From Thioclava sp. GXIMD4216 (GTDB taxonomy: Bacteria > Pseudomonadota > Alphaproteobacteria > Rhodobacterales > Rhodobacteraceae), in assembly GCF_037949285.1 (NCBI RefSeq), contig NZ_CP149926.1:124001-188000 (forward strand): 64,000 bases of DNA, in the 5' to 3' direction. A model generated the notes under the pieces. It had not been told where the DNA came from. It saw only the letters and a program-made list of their open reading frames with translations, and did no database searches. The translations under genes were made by a program, and so were the position numbers. Below, one piece after another: positions 18,211 to 26,158 of this stretch. Numbering within the stretch: position 1 is the stretch's first letter; every line of letters starts with the position of its first letter.

Positions 18211-18271
18211 TTAGTTAGCATGCTAATGTGTGTAAATGCACATTGACAGATATAAGCAAGCTTACTAACTC
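18211..18271 (+). promoter_or_regulatory. palindromic promoter/operator region of ettA
   Basis: An AT-rich patch in an otherwise GC-rich window. It holds a perfect 12-base palindrome TTAGCATGCTAA (18215-18226), overlapped by an inverted repeat AATGTG-N8-CACATT (18225-18244), whose right arm runs into TTGACA (18243-18248), a perfect -35. TAACTC at 18266-18271, 17 bases on, is a weak -10. Binding of a dimeric regulator here would cover the -35. The rest of the 248-base gap shows no gene. Confidence 0.5.
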
Positions 18272-18351
18272 AATGCGCTTGCCCTCTTTTATAAAGAGCC
18301 GATTCCGACTAGAAGGGGCGCCAATCCTGCCTCGAAACAAAGGGAATTCGC

Positions 18352-20007
18352 ATGGCGTCCTACCAATTCGTCTACCATATGGATGGTGTCTCGAAGACCT
18401 ATCCCGGTGGCAAGAAATGCTTTGAAAACATCCGTCTCAACTTCCTGCCCGGCGTGAAAATCGGGGTTGTCGGCGTGAACGGCGCCGGTAAATCCACGCT
18501 TTTGAAGATCATGGCGGGCATGGATAAGGACTTCCAGGGCGAGGCCTGGGCCGCCAAAGGTGCCAAGGTCGGCTATCTCGCGCAGGAGCCCGAACTCGAC
18601 GACACCAAGACCGTGCGCGAGAACGTGATGGAAGGCGTCGCCGCCAAAACCGCCAAGCTCGAGCGCTATAACGAGCTGGCGATGAACTATTCCGACGAGA
18701 CCGCCGATGAAATGGCGCGCCTGCAAGACGAGATCGACGCCGAGAACCTGTGGGATATCGACAGTCAGGTGGATATCGCGCTGGAAGCCCTGCGCTGCCC
18801 GCCCGATGATGCCAATGTGGCCACCCTCTCGGGCGGCGAGCGCCGCCGTGTCGCGCTGTGCAAGCTGCTGCTTGAAGCGCCCGACATGCTGCTTCTGGAC
18901 GAACCGACCAACCACCTTGATGCCGAAACCATCGCTTGGCTGCAAAAGCACCTGATCGAATACAAAGGCACCATCCTTTGTGTGACCCACGACCGTTACT
19001 TCCTTGACGATATCACCTCGTGGATCCTCGAACTGGAGCGCGGTCGCGGTATTCCGTGGGAAGGCAACTATTCCAGCTGGCTGGAACAGAAAGCCAAGCG
19101 CATGGAGCAGGAAGCCCGCGAGGACAAGGCCAAGCAGAAGGTCCTTGAGAAAGAACTCGAATGGATCCGCGCCGGTGCCAAGGCCCGTCAGGCCAAATCC
19201 AAGGCGCGTATCGCCGCCTATGAGAAGATGGCCGATGAGGGCGTCAAGGACCGTGTGGGCAAGGCGCAGATCGTCATCCCGAACGGCCCGCGTCTGGGCG
19301 GCAAGGTCTTCGAGGTCGAGGGCCTGAACAAAGCCATGGGCGACAAGCTTCTGATCGAGAACCTGTCCTTCTCGCTGCCGCCGGGCGGCATCATGGGCGT
19401 CATCGGTCCGAACGGCGCGGGGAAATCCACGCTGATCAAGATGCTGACCGGCAACGAGACCCCCGATGCGGGCACGATCAAGGTCGGTGAGACGGTGAAA
19501 CTGTCCTATGTCGACCAGTCGCGAGACGCGCTCGACCCCAACAAGAACGTCTGGGAAGAGATCTCGGAAGGCGCAGAGATGATCGTGCTGGGCGACGCGC
19601 AGATCGCATCCCGCGCCTATTGCGGGGCCTTCAACTTCAAGGGCGCCGACCAGCAGAAGAAAGTGGGCCTCCTCTCGGGTGGGGAACGCAACCGCGTCCA
19701 CATGGCCAAGCTCTTGAAATCGGGCGGCAACGTGCTGCTCCTCGACGAACCGACCAACGACCTTGACGTGGAAACGCTGCAGGCGCTGGAAGCGGCCATT
19801 GAGGATTTCGCGGGTTCGGCTGTCATCATCTCGCACGACCGCTTCTTCCTTGACCGCCTGTGCACGCATATCCTTGCCTTCGAGGGCGAGGGCCATGTCG
19901 AATTCTTCGAGGGCAATTTCGAGGATTACGAACAGGACAAGATCCGCCGCCTCGGCCCCGATGCCGTCGAGCCCAAGCGCGTGAAATACAAGAAGTTCAC
20001 CCGCTAA
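18352..20007 (+). CDS. ettA: energy-dependent translational throttle protein EttA (ABC-F)
   Basis: Cytoplasmic ABC-F protein of 551 residues that binds the ribosomal E site and gates entry into elongation according to ATP/ADP. Two complete ATPase domains are visible: Walker A GVNGAGKSTL (about residue 41) and GPNGAGKSTL (about 353), signatures LSGGERRR and LSGGERNR, and Walker B LLLDEPTNHLD and LLLDEPTNDLD. An EttA-type arm insertion lies in the first domain and the P-site tRNA interaction linker (AREDKAKQKVLEKELEWIR) lies between them. No transmembrane segments. A palindromic promoter precedes it and a strong terminator follows, so it is monocistronic. Confidence 0.96.
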   Translation: MASYQFVYHMDGVSKTYPGGKKCFENIRLNFLPGVKIGVVGVNGAGKSTLLKIMAGMDKDFQGEAWAAKGAKVGYLAQEPELDDTKTVRENVMEGVAAKTAKLERYNELAMNYSDETADEMARLQDEIDAENLWDIDSQVDIALEALRCPPDDANVATLSGGERRRVALCKLLLEAPDMLLLDEPTNHLDAETIAWLQKHLIEYKGTILCVTHDRYFLDDITSWILELERGRGIPWEGNYSSWLEQKAKRMEQEAREDKAKQKVLEKELEWIRAGAKARQAKSKARIAAYEKMADEGVKDRVGKAQIVIPNGPRLGGKVFEVEGLNKAMGDKLLIENLSFSLPPGGIMGVIGPNGAGKSTLIKMLTGNETPDAGTIKVGETVKLSYVDQSRDALDPNKNVWEEISEGAEMIVLGDAQIASRAYCGAFNFKGADQQKKVGLLSGGERNRVHMAKLLKSGGNVLLLDEPTNDLDVETLQALEAAIEDFAGSAVIISHDRFFLDRLCTHILAFEGEGHVEFFEGNFEDYEQDKIRRLGPDAVEPKRVKYKKFTR

Positions 20008-20035
20008 GCTTTACGGGTTTTACGAACCATGCCAC

Positions 20036-20067
20036 AAACCTCCGCATTGATTTGCGGAGGTTTTTTT
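20036..20067 (+). terminator. intrinsic terminator of ettA
   Basis: An 11-base stem AAACCTCCGCA / TGCGGAGGTTT with a six-base loop runs into a seven-T tract, 29 bases after the ettA stop. Confidence 0.93.
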
Positions 20068-20090
20068 AAAATGCGCTTCAGTAACTGAAC

Positions 20091-20738
20091 TTAATGCAAA
20101 AAATCATGGATTTCGGCACCAAAAAGTGTGAGAGATAAGGCCAAACACATACCAGTTACTTCAAAATAAAAGTACACCTTGGCAGTTTTTAAATCTTGCT
20201 TCTGAGCTTTACGCGCATTTTGGACATTAGTCCTTCGCGTCTTTGCGCTCTGAAAACTCGGGGCGACGAAAGGTGGCGAAGACGAAATGTACTTTGGCCA
20301 ATTTTCGACACTCAACGCTCGAAGTGCTTTAGCTGAAACAAGAGGATTCGGCGTTTCGCGAAGCAGCTCCCTATGTCGAACGACCTCCCTCTTAACCGAA
20401 GTAATTTCATCGGTGATTTCGTGCCTTTGGCGCTCAATCATCGTTTTAAGGGCCAAATCTGATGCGATTGTCGCCTCTAAATCTGCCAGCACGGCTCTAC
20501 TTACTCTATCCGCCGCATTACCTTCACTTTTCGTGCGCTTGAGCGAAAAGAAGAGCCAAGTATAAAAAGTTAGTAATGCGCCCTCAAATTGCGCCCGATC
20601 AGGATCGTCTGATACTGCCACTGACCAGAAGAACGAACCAAACCAGACAAACCAGACCGCAAGTAGCAACGTATTGATACTGTTACTTTTCCAACTACGC
20701 GTTTTTCCCAAAACTAGCAAAACCAGACGGTCCTTCAT
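20091..20738 (-). CDS. low-GC membrane protein of unknown function (215 aa)
   Basis: A 215-residue protein with an N-terminal hydrophobic pair (about residues 22-44 and 53-66), a long charged helical middle (DLEATIASDLALKTMIERQR and on, a likely coiled coil to residue 130), and one C-terminal helix (VYFYFEVTGMCLALSLTLFG). Base composition is strikingly AT-richer than every neighbour and codon use differs, as in a recently acquired gene. It is flanked by the ettA terminator on one side and an AT-rich gap on the other. No family recognised; the helix-coil-helix plan recalls small membrane proteins of accessory loci, but no partner gene is present. Confidence 0.6.
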   Translation of the reverse strand: MKDRLVLLVLGKTRSWKSNSINTLLLAVWFVWFGSFFWSVAVSDDPDRAQFEGALLTFYTWLFFSLKRTKSEGNAADRVSRAVLADLEATIASDLALKTMIERQRHEITDEITSVKREVVRHRELLRETPNPLVSAKALRALSVENWPKYISSSPPFVAPSFQSAKTRRTNVQNARKAQKQDLKTAKVYFYFEVTGMCLALSLTLFGAEIHDFLH

Positions 20739-20763
20739 TAAATAATTTCATGTGAGCATTTTA

Positions 20764-20788
20764 CATCGAAGTAACGAAGCGTTCGATG
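20764..20788. promoter_or_regulatory. inverted repeat in the pyrB upstream gap
   Basis: CATCGAA-N11-TTCGATG, a perfect 7-base inverted repeat in the AT-rich gap between the low-GC orphan gene and pyrB. It could be an operator of the orphan gene (26 bases upstream of its start) or a relic of the insertion boundary. Confidence 0.35.
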
Positions 20789-20918
20789 CTAAACAGATTA
20801 TTATATGTGACGGGTTCGACGCTAGAAAACTTCATCACCACAGTTGGATTTCACGCGAAAAGCGCAAACGCCGAATAACCCATCCGCTCTGGACGCAGCC
20901 CTTCTGATTTGCGATAAG

Positions 20919-20935
20919 CCCGCCAACATCGCGGG
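20919..20935 (+). promoter_or_regulatory. hairpin just before the pyrB ribosome binding site
   Basis: CCCGC-N7-GCGGG forms a short stem ending two bases before the AAGGAG of pyrB. It may modulate translation initiation or stabilise the transcript start. Too small to call a specific riboregulator. Confidence 0.35.
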
Positions 20936-20951
20936 ATAAGGAGTGGCTGCA

Positions 20952-21926
20952 ATGGCGTTTCGGCAAAGGCACCTTCTGGGGATAGAGCATCTCTCTCAGG
21001 AAGATATTCTCGCCGTTCTCGATCTGGCCGAGCAATATGTCGACCTGAACCGCCGCACGGTCAAGAAAACCGATGCGCTGGCGGGCATGACCCAGATCAA
21101 CATGTTCTTCGAAAATTCCACCCGCACGCAGTCGAGCTTCGAGCTGGCCGGAAAGCGCTTGGGCGCGGATGTGATGAACATGTCGATGCAGACCTCCTCG
21201 GTGAAAAAGGGCGAGACGCTGATCGACACGGCGCTGACGCTCAATGCGATGCATCCCGACCTGCTGGTGGTGCGCCACCAGAATTCGGGCGCGGTGGATC
21301 TGCTGGCGCAGAAAGTGGAATGCGCGGTGCTCAATGCCGGTGACGGCAAGCACGAGCACCCGACTCAGGCGCTTCTGGATGCGCTGACCATCCGCCGCGA
21401 GAAGGGCCGGATCTCGCGCCTGACGGTGGCGATCTGTGGCGATGTCACCCATAGCCGCGTGGCGCGCTCCAACATGATCCTGCTGGGCAAGATGGAAAAC
21501 CGTGTGCGTCTGGTCGGGCCGCCGACGCTGATGCCCTCGGGCGTGGCCGATCTGGGCGTGGAGGTCTGCGAGGACATGCGCCAAGGCCTGCAGGATGCCG
21601 ATGTGGTGATGATGCTGCGGTTGCAGAAAGAGCGGATGGATGGCGGGTTTATTCCGTCGGAACGCGAATATTTCCACCGTTACGGGCTGGATGCCGAAAA
21701 ACTGTCTTACGCCAAGCCCGATGCCATCGTCATGCATCCGGGGCCGATGAACCGCGGCGTGGAGATTGACGGCACCATCGCCGACGATATCAACCGTTCG
21801 GTCATTCAGGAGCAGGTCGAGATGGGCGTGGCCGTGCGTCAGGCCTGCATGGACCTTCTGGCCCGCAACCTGCGCGCCGAGCGTGGCCGTGCGCTCAGCG
21901 AAGGTCATGAAGGCACCTATGCCTGA
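20952..21926 (+). CDS. pyrB: aspartate carbamoyltransferase catalytic subunit
   Basis: Catalytic chain of 324 residues that makes carbamoyl aspartate, the committed step of pyrimidine synthesis. Carbamoyl-phosphate site [11 protein letters not shown] (about residue 54), [10 protein letters not shown] (about 136) and the C-terminal HPGPMNRG are all present. The ATG at 20952 is favoured over an in-frame GTG at 20943 because AAGGAG is eight bases upstream. No pyrI regulatory chain is nearby. Instead the operon continues through two PH-like membrane proteins to a dihydroorotase homologue lacking metal ligands, the arrangement expected for a class A ATCase that needs a structural pseudo-DHOase partner. 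Confidence 0.97.
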   Translation: MAFRQRHLLGIEHLSQEDILAVLDLAEQYVDLNRRTVKKTDALAGMTQINMFFENSTRTQSSFELAGKRLGADVMNMSMQTSSVKKGETLIDTALTLNAMHPDLLVVRHQNSGAVDLLAQKVECAVLNAGDGKHEHPTQALLDALTIRREKGRISRLTVAICGDVTHSRVARSNMILLGKMENRVRLVGPPTLMPSGVADLGVEVCEDMRQGLQDADVVMMLRLQKERMDGGFIPSEREYFHRYGLDAEKLSYAKPDAIVMHPGPMNRGVEIDGTIADDINRSVIQEQVEMGVAVRQACMDLLARNLRAERGRALSEGHEGTYA

Positions 21927-22380
21927 GACCGCCCCCCTGCCTGACCCTGCCATCGATCTTGCCCCACAGGAGCAACGGCTGGCCGTGTTCCGTGCGGACC
22001 GGCGGCGGTTCTTCTCGGTTCAGGCATTCTGGATCACCGCCAGCTTCGCCGTGGCGCTGTTTGTCGGCAATCTGATCACCTCGGGGCAGAACCTGATGGC
22101 CCTCTTGGGCATGATCGTGATGGCGCAGCTTTTCGGGATGATGATGGCCTATCGTCGGGTCTTCTCGACCATCTGGTGTCTCACCGACCGGCGGCTGATC
22201 GGGCCGCGCGGACGTTCGATCCTGCTGCTCGACATCCAGAAAATGGTGCCGTTTCTGGGCGATGTGCAGATCATCAATACCGAGGGGCGGCGCTTCCGCA
22301 TCGAGCATATGGCCGATGCGCAGGAAACCATCGCCCGTATCGAGGCCGCCCGCGCAAGCCGGGCCAGCACGCAGCCATGA
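21919..22380 (+). CDS. membrane protein with bacterial PH-like domain (153 aa)
   Basis: A protein of 153 residues with two hydrophobic helices ([17 protein letters not shown] and [19 protein letters not shown], roughly residues 37-80). They are followed by a short C-terminal domain whose pattern ([20 protein letters not shown], then [16 protein letters not shown]) matches the bacterial pleckstrin-homology (DUF304/YdbS-type) fold. The start overlaps the pyrB stop by eight bases and the stop overlaps the next gene (ATGA), so it is translationally coupled in the pyr operon. Its role is unknown and a link to pyrimidine synthesis is only positional. Confidence 0.7.
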   Translation: MPETAPLPDPAIDLAPQEQRLAVFRADRRRFFSVQAFWITASFAVALFVGNLITSGQNLMALLGMIVMAQLFGMMMAYRRVFSTIWCLTDRRLIGPRGRSILLLDIQKMVPFLGDVQIINTEGRRFRIEHMADAQETIARIEAARASRASTQP

Positions 22381-22946
22381 CCACGATGGCGCGCCTGACC
22401 CCTTCCTTGCCGCATCGCCACCTTGGCGCCCCGTGGAGCGGTCGCATCCCCGCCGAGGAAACCGTGCTCTGGCAGGGTATGCGGATGGGGTCGGTGCTGC
22501 ATAACAAGGCACGGGGGCCTGCCCTTTTGCTGGCCATCGCCGTGCTCTGGACCGCCTTTTTCGCCACCGCCCGGCGGGATCTGGAAGTGCCCGTGGTGTT
22601 CGGCCTACTCGCGCTGGTCTGGCTGGTGGGGCAGATCATCGCGATCCGCCGCAACCCGCATGCCGAGCGTTATCTGCTGACCGACCGTGCCGCCTATATC
22701 GCCACCGGCCCCGCCACCAATGCCAAGCTCTCGCGCTTCTCGCTTTTTGTCGATGACGCCGCCGGACGTCTGGACGAGGCCGATCCCAGTTCGGTGCAGA
22801 TCGGCACGCGCCAGCGCCGCCCGCAAACCCTGCGTCTGGATGACACGCCCGTCCATGATGCCGTTCCCGCCTATTTCCACGATATTACAGACGCTGAAAA
22901 AGTCTCCGACCTGATCCGCCAGATCCGGGCAGGCCACAGCCAGTGA
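22377..22946 (+). CDS. membrane protein, second PH-like family member (189 aa)
   Basis: A protein of 189 residues with two central helices (ALLLAIAVLWTAFFATA and VFGLLALVWLVGQIIAI, about residues 46-85). These are followed by a beta-rich cytoplasmic part opening with ERYLLTDRAAYIAT, the same TDR signature as in the preceding protein. It begins WSGRIPAEETVLWQG, reminiscent of DUF304-like proteins that start with a short aromatic motif. Coupled by ATGA overlap to the previous gene and 10 bases ahead of the dihydroorotase-like gene. The pair may form a membrane complex; function unknown. Confidence 0.65.
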   Translation: MTTMARLTPSLPHRHLGAPWSGRIPAEETVLWQGMRMGSVLHNKARGPALLLAIAVLWTAFFATARRDLEVPVVFGLLALVWLVGQIIAIRRNPHAERYLLTDRAAYIATGPATNAKLSRFSLFVDDAAGRLDEADPSSVQIGTRQRRPQTLRLDDTPVHDAVPAYFHDITDAEKVSDLIRQIRAGHSQ

Positions 22947-22955
22947 GGTGACCCC

Positions 22956-24239
22956 ATGACCCTGTTTCTTGAAAATGCCCGCCTGATCGATCCCGAGGCG
23001 CTGACCGAAACCACCGGCAATGTCATCATTGACGATGGCAAGATCGCGGCGATCGGCCAGATGTCGGCACCCAAAGATGCCGAAGTGATCGATTGCGGCG
23101 GTAAATATCTGGCGCCGGGCATCGTGGATCTGGGCGTGAAGATCGGCGAGCCGGGCGAGCGCCACCGCGAGAGTTTCCGCACCGCAGGGCTTGCGGCGGC
23201 GGCAGGCGGCGTGACCACGATCATCGCCCGCCCCGACACGACCCCCGCCATCGACACCCCCGAGACGCTGGAATTCGTGACCCGCCGCGCCGCGCAGGCC
23301 CCTGTGCGCATCCACCATATGGCGGCGCTGACCAAGGGCCGCGAAGGCCGCGAGATGACCGAGCTGGGCTTTCTCATGGATGCGGGCGCGCTGGCCTTTG
23401 GCGATGTGACCCATGTCACCACCGACACCAAGGTTCTGTCGCGCGCCTTCACCTATGCCCGCTCGCTGGGCGCATTGGTGGTGTGCCATCCGCAAGATCC
23501 GGGCCTGTCCAGAGGCGCGTCGGTGACCTCGGGCAAATTCGCCTCGCTGCGCGGGCTGCCCGGCGTCTCCCCGATGGCCGAGCGGATGGGGCTGGAACGC
23601 GATCTGGCCCTGGTCGAGATGACCGGCGTGCGCTACCACGCCGACCAGATCACCACCGCCCGTTCCCTGCCCTCCCTTGCCCGCGCCAAGGCGGCGGGCC
23701 TTGATGTTACGGCGGGCATCTCGATCCACCACCTCACGCTGAACGAGCTGGATGTGGGCGATTACCGCACCTTCTTCAAACTCACCCCGCCGCTGCGCTC
23801 GGAGGAAGACCGTCTGGCAATGGCGCAGGCTGTTGCAGACGGGGTGATCGACATCATCTGCTCGATGCACACGCCGGCGGATGAGGAATCCAAACGCCTG
23901 CCCTATGAAGAGGCTGCCTCTGGTGCTGTCGCGCTCGAGACCTTCATTCCCGCCGCAATGCGGCTTTATCACGCGGGGGCGGTGTCGCTGCCCCAACTGT
24001 TCCGCGCGATGTCGCTCAACCCCGCCAAACGGTTGGGGTTGGCACAGGGGCGGATGCAGGAAGGCGCGCCTGCCGACCTCGTTCTTTTCGATCCCAACGC
24101 ACCTTTCGTGCTGGACCGGTGGACATTGCAGTCGAAATCGAAGAATACCCCCTTTGACGGTCAGCGCATGGAGGGCAAAGTGCTTGCAACCTTCGTGGCG
24201 GGCCGCAAAGTTTTCGACCGCACAGCCCAAAGCGCCTGA
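22956..24239 (+). CDS. dihydroorotase-like protein, probably non-catalytic (PyrX/PyrC' type)
   Basis: A 427-residue amidohydrolase-fold protein aligned by eye over its whole length with class I dihydroorotases, but missing almost all metal ligands. The canonical DxHxHxRxP becomes DLGVKIGEP (residues 58-66, both histidines and the arginine replaced). The HxAHxST histidine is replaced in HADQITT, and DHAPH becomes MHTPA. A His remains in VVCHPQD. In Pseudomonas a similarly dead homologue (PyrX/PyrC') is a structural partner required by ATCase. Being encoded with pyrB supports that role. Databases will often label it PyrC; a true dihydroorotase must then be elsewhere. Confidence 0.85.
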   Translation: MTLFLENARLIDPEALTETTGNVIIDDGKIAAIGQMSAPKDAEVIDCGGKYLAPGIVDLGVKIGEPGERHRESFRTAGLAAAAGGVTTIIARPDTTPAIDTPETLEFVTRRAAQAPVRIHHMAALTKGREGREMTELGFLMDAGALAFGDVTHVTTDTKVLSRAFTYARSLGALVVCHPQDPGLSRGASVTSGKFASLRGLPGVSPMAERMGLERDLALVEMTGVRYHADQITTARSLPSLARAKAAGLDVTAGISIHHLTLNELDVGDYRTFFKLTPPLRSEEDRLAMAQAVADGVIDIICSMHTPADEESKRLPYEEAASGAVALETFIPAAMRLYHAGAVSLPQLFRAMSLNPAKRLGLAQGRMQEGAPADLVLFDPNAPFVLDRWTLQSKSKNTPFDGQRMEGKVLATFVAGRKVFDRTAQSA

Positions 24240-24310
24240 CCCCCTGTCAGGCCTCCCCCCCTGTCAGGCCGCCCCTGACGCCACATCTTTTCCGAAGAAG
24301 GAGCCCTCCG

Positions 24311-24916
24311 GTGACCGAACATCTTCCGGCCGTTCTGGCCCTCGTGTCCTTGCTGGGCTACCTTCTGGGGTCGATCCCCTTCGGTATCGTGATCACACGC
24401 GCCTTCGGTCTGGGAGATCTGCGCCAGATCGGGTCGGGCAATATCGGCGCAACCAATGTGCTGCGCACCGGCAACAAGCCCGCCGCGCTGGCGACCCTGC
24501 TGCTGGATTCGGGCAAGGGGGCGATTGCCGTGCTACTGGCGCGCTATTTCCTGAACGACCCGCTGGCCGAGCAGCTTGCGGGGGGCTTTGCCTTCCTTGG
24601 CCACCTTTACCCTGTCTGGCTGAAATTCCGTGGCGGTAAAGGGGTTGCGACCTTCCTTGGCACGGTTCTGGCACTGTGCTGGCCGCTGGGCCTTGCCGCC
24701 TGCGGCATATGGCTGCTGACAGCCATCGTCACCCGTATCTCGTCGCTTTCGGCGCTGGTCTCGGCGGCGCTCAGTGTGCCTTTGGCCCTTGTGATGGGCG
24801 AACGTCAACTGATGCTGCTGCTGGCTCTGCTGGCGGTGCTGATCTTCTGGCGTCACCGCGCGAATATCTCGCGCCTTGCCCAAGGCGCAGAACCCAAGAT
24901 CGGCAAGAAGGGCTAG
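24311..24916 (+). CDS. plsY: glycerol-3-phosphate acyltransferase PlsY
   Basis: Inner-membrane enzyme of 201 residues that transfers acyl groups from acyl-phosphate to glycerol-3-phosphate, the first step of phospholipid synthesis. Conserved motif 1 GSIPFG, motif 2 SGNIGATNVLR (about residue 43) and motif 3 KFRGGKGVAT (about 105) are all present, with about five to seven transmembrane helices. It starts with GTG at 24311, after GAAGGAG. It follows the pyrX-like gene by 71 bases in the same direction and may be in the same transcript. Confidence 0.96.
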   Translation: MTEHLPAVLALVSLLGYLLGSIPFGIVITRAFGLGDLRQIGSGNIGATNVLRTGNKPAALATLLLDSGKGAIAVLLARYFLNDPLAEQLAGGFAFLGHLYPVWLKFRGGKGVATFLGTVLALCWPLGLAACGIWLLTAIVTRISSLSALVSAALSVPLALVMGERQLMLLLALLAVLIFWRHRANISRLAQGAEPKIGKKG

Positions 24917-24973
24917 GGAACAGGGAACCCGCCCCCCGTCCCGCCGTTATGCGGAAAACACCGAAGGCTCCCC

Positions 24974-25378
24974 ATGCGCTTCCAGACCATCATCCGAACC
25001 TGCCTGACACGGGACTATGCCAATTTTTCGGGGCGTGCCACGCGCAGCGAATTCTGGCTGTTCATCCTGTTCTTCCTCTTGGCCAACATTGTCCTGAGCC
25101 TTCTTGACGGCCTGATCTTCGGCGGGCTGTCGATGGGCGCGGGCAATGGGCGCGCATGGTTCATCTCGAACGGTGGCCCGCTGGAGTTCCTCTTCTCGCT
25201 CTGCGTGGTGATCCCGCTTCTGGCGGTCTCGGTGCGCCGTCTGCATGATATCGACCGCAGCGGGTGGTGGCTTCTGCTGCATGCCCTGCCGCCGGTCGGA
25301 CAGATCATCCTGTTCGTGTTCATGCTGGGCCGCACCCGTCCGGGGCCAAACCGTTTCGGCCCCGACCCGCAACAGTAA
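24974..25378 (+). CDS. DUF805 membrane protein
   Basis: Inner-membrane protein of 134 residues with the DUF805 hallmarks: an N-terminal cytoplasmic helix and NFSGRATRSEFWLF before the first helix, then about four hydrophobic segments. The family signature VRRLHDIDRSGWW follows (about residue 87), with the C-terminal tail GRTRPGPNRFGPDP. The family is widespread; its biochemical role is unknown. It is about 57 bases downstream of plsY. It converges on the small membrane protein genes to the right. Confidence 0.9.
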   Translation: MRFQTIIRTCLTRDYANFSGRATRSEFWLFILFFLLANIVLSLLDGLIFGGLSMGAGNGRAWFISNGGPLEFLFSLCVVIPLLAVSVRRLHDIDRSGWWLLLHALPPVGQIILFVFMLGRTRPGPNRFGPDPQQ

Positions 25379-25411
25379 CGCCTGGGGCCGTAACGCCTAG
25401 GGCCGTGACAC

Positions 25412-25708
25412 TCAGGAGGGCGTGCGGGCCTCCAGAGCCTCTAACAGCTTGGCACAGCGACCCAGGTTGGCATATATCCCCAGCCCCAGATAGAGCGCGC
25501 CGCAGACCATCACCCACAGCACAAGATACAGCACCGTCGTAATGATGGTGGCGGTCATCGTCGAAACGATCAACCTGCTTTCGACAAAGACCAGCGGCAG
25601 GTATCCGCGCATCAACAGATCCACCGCAGAGAAGACGATCATCGCAAAGCCGAGCACCGCCAGCAGAAGGAGCGCCACCGCATAGGCGCGCATGACAAGG
25701 TTCTGCAT
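25412..25708 (-). CDS. small membrane protein, paralogue of the next gene (98 aa)
   Basis: A 98-residue protein with two to three hydrophobic helices (LLLLAVLGFAMIVFSAVDLL; IITTVLYLVLWVMVCGALYL). It shares with the neighbouring 97-residue protein an MQNxxM start, a central pair of helices, and the C-terminal pattern GALYLGLGIYANxxxxAKLLE, so the two are tandem duplicates. Start at 25708, after GGAAGG. Function unknown; DUF-type inner-membrane protein. Confidence 0.7.
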   Translation of the reverse strand: MQNLVMRAYAVALLLLAVLGFAMIVFSAVDLLMRGYLPLVFVESRLIVSTMTATIITTVLYLVLWVMVCGALYLGLGIYANLGRCAKLLEALEARTPS

Positions 25709-25740
25709 GGGTTTTCCTTCCGGACCTCGACAGTTCAAAT

Positions 25741-25765
25741 GGAAACGCAGGCCTGAAAGCCTGCG
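25741..25765 (-). terminator. terminator-like hairpin between the paralogues
   Basis: On the minus strand CGCAGGC-N6-GCCTGCG is followed by TTTCC, a short T-run. It lies 22 bases after the stop of the 97-residue protein and could partly separate it from its downstream paralogue. Confidence 0.5.
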
Positions 25766-25786
25766 CCCTGTTCCCGAGCCTGTCTC

Positions 25787-26080
25787 TCAGGCCGAGGTTT
25801 TCTCGAGCTGCTTTTCCAGAAGCTCGGCCATTTTCTTGGTGTTGTCATAGATCCCGAGACCCACATAAAGCGCACCGCCAATCAGGATGACATAGAGCGT
25901 GCCACCAATCAGGATGCCGATAAAGGCCAGAATCGCCATGCCAGCGCCACCGCCACCGCCATAGGGGTTTGCCGACAGCAGATAGGCCTGCGCGACCGCC
26001 GAGATGACAACGCCGATCATTCCCAGAACGATAATAAGCGCAACCAGTTTCCGGTAAGAGGAAATCATGAAATTCTGCAT
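25787..26080 (-). CDS. small membrane protein, tandem paralogue (97 aa)
   Basis: A 97-residue protein with three hydrophobic stretches (LVALIIVLGMIGVVISAV; MAILAFIGILIGGTLYVI; then GGALYVGLGIYDN) and a glycine-rich loop (NPYGGGGGAGM). The C-terminus KMAELLEKQLEKTSA is an amphipathic cytoplasmic helix, as in its paralogue downstream (LLEALEARTPS). The start at 26080 (MQNFMISSYRK) mirrors MQNLVMRAY in the neighbour. It is separated from upstream gshA by a strong terminator, so it has its own promoter. Function unknown. Confidence 0.75.
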   Translation of the reverse strand: MQNFMISSYRKLVALIIVLGMIGVVISAVAQAYLLSANPYGGGGGAGMAILAFIGILIGGTLYVILIGGALYVGLGIYDNTKKMAELLEKQLEKTSA

Positions 26081-26093
26081 GTCAAACTCCGAC

Positions 26094-26120
26094 AAAAAAA
26101 CGCGGGGAAAATACCCCGCG
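26094..26120 (-). terminator. intrinsic terminator of gshA
   Basis: On the minus strand CGCGGGG-N6-CCCCGCG followed by seven T residues, 38 bases past the gshA stop. The downstream small membrane protein gene starts only 14 bases later. Confidence 0.93.
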
Positions 26121-26158
26121 CCCTTTGATCGGATTATCACAGAGAGTTCAACCGAGAA

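Noticed and set aside
18289..19896. 535-codon open frame on the minus strand across ettA
   Set aside because: Antisense shadow; no RBS and no recognisable domain, whereas ettA has both ABC domains.
22605..24230. 541-codon open frame on the minus strand
   Set aside because: Shadow of the dihydroorotase-like gene and its upstream neighbour.
22956..24239. functional dihydroorotase PyrC
   Set aside because: The HxH metal ligands and other catalytic residues are replaced, so an active enzyme is unlikely.
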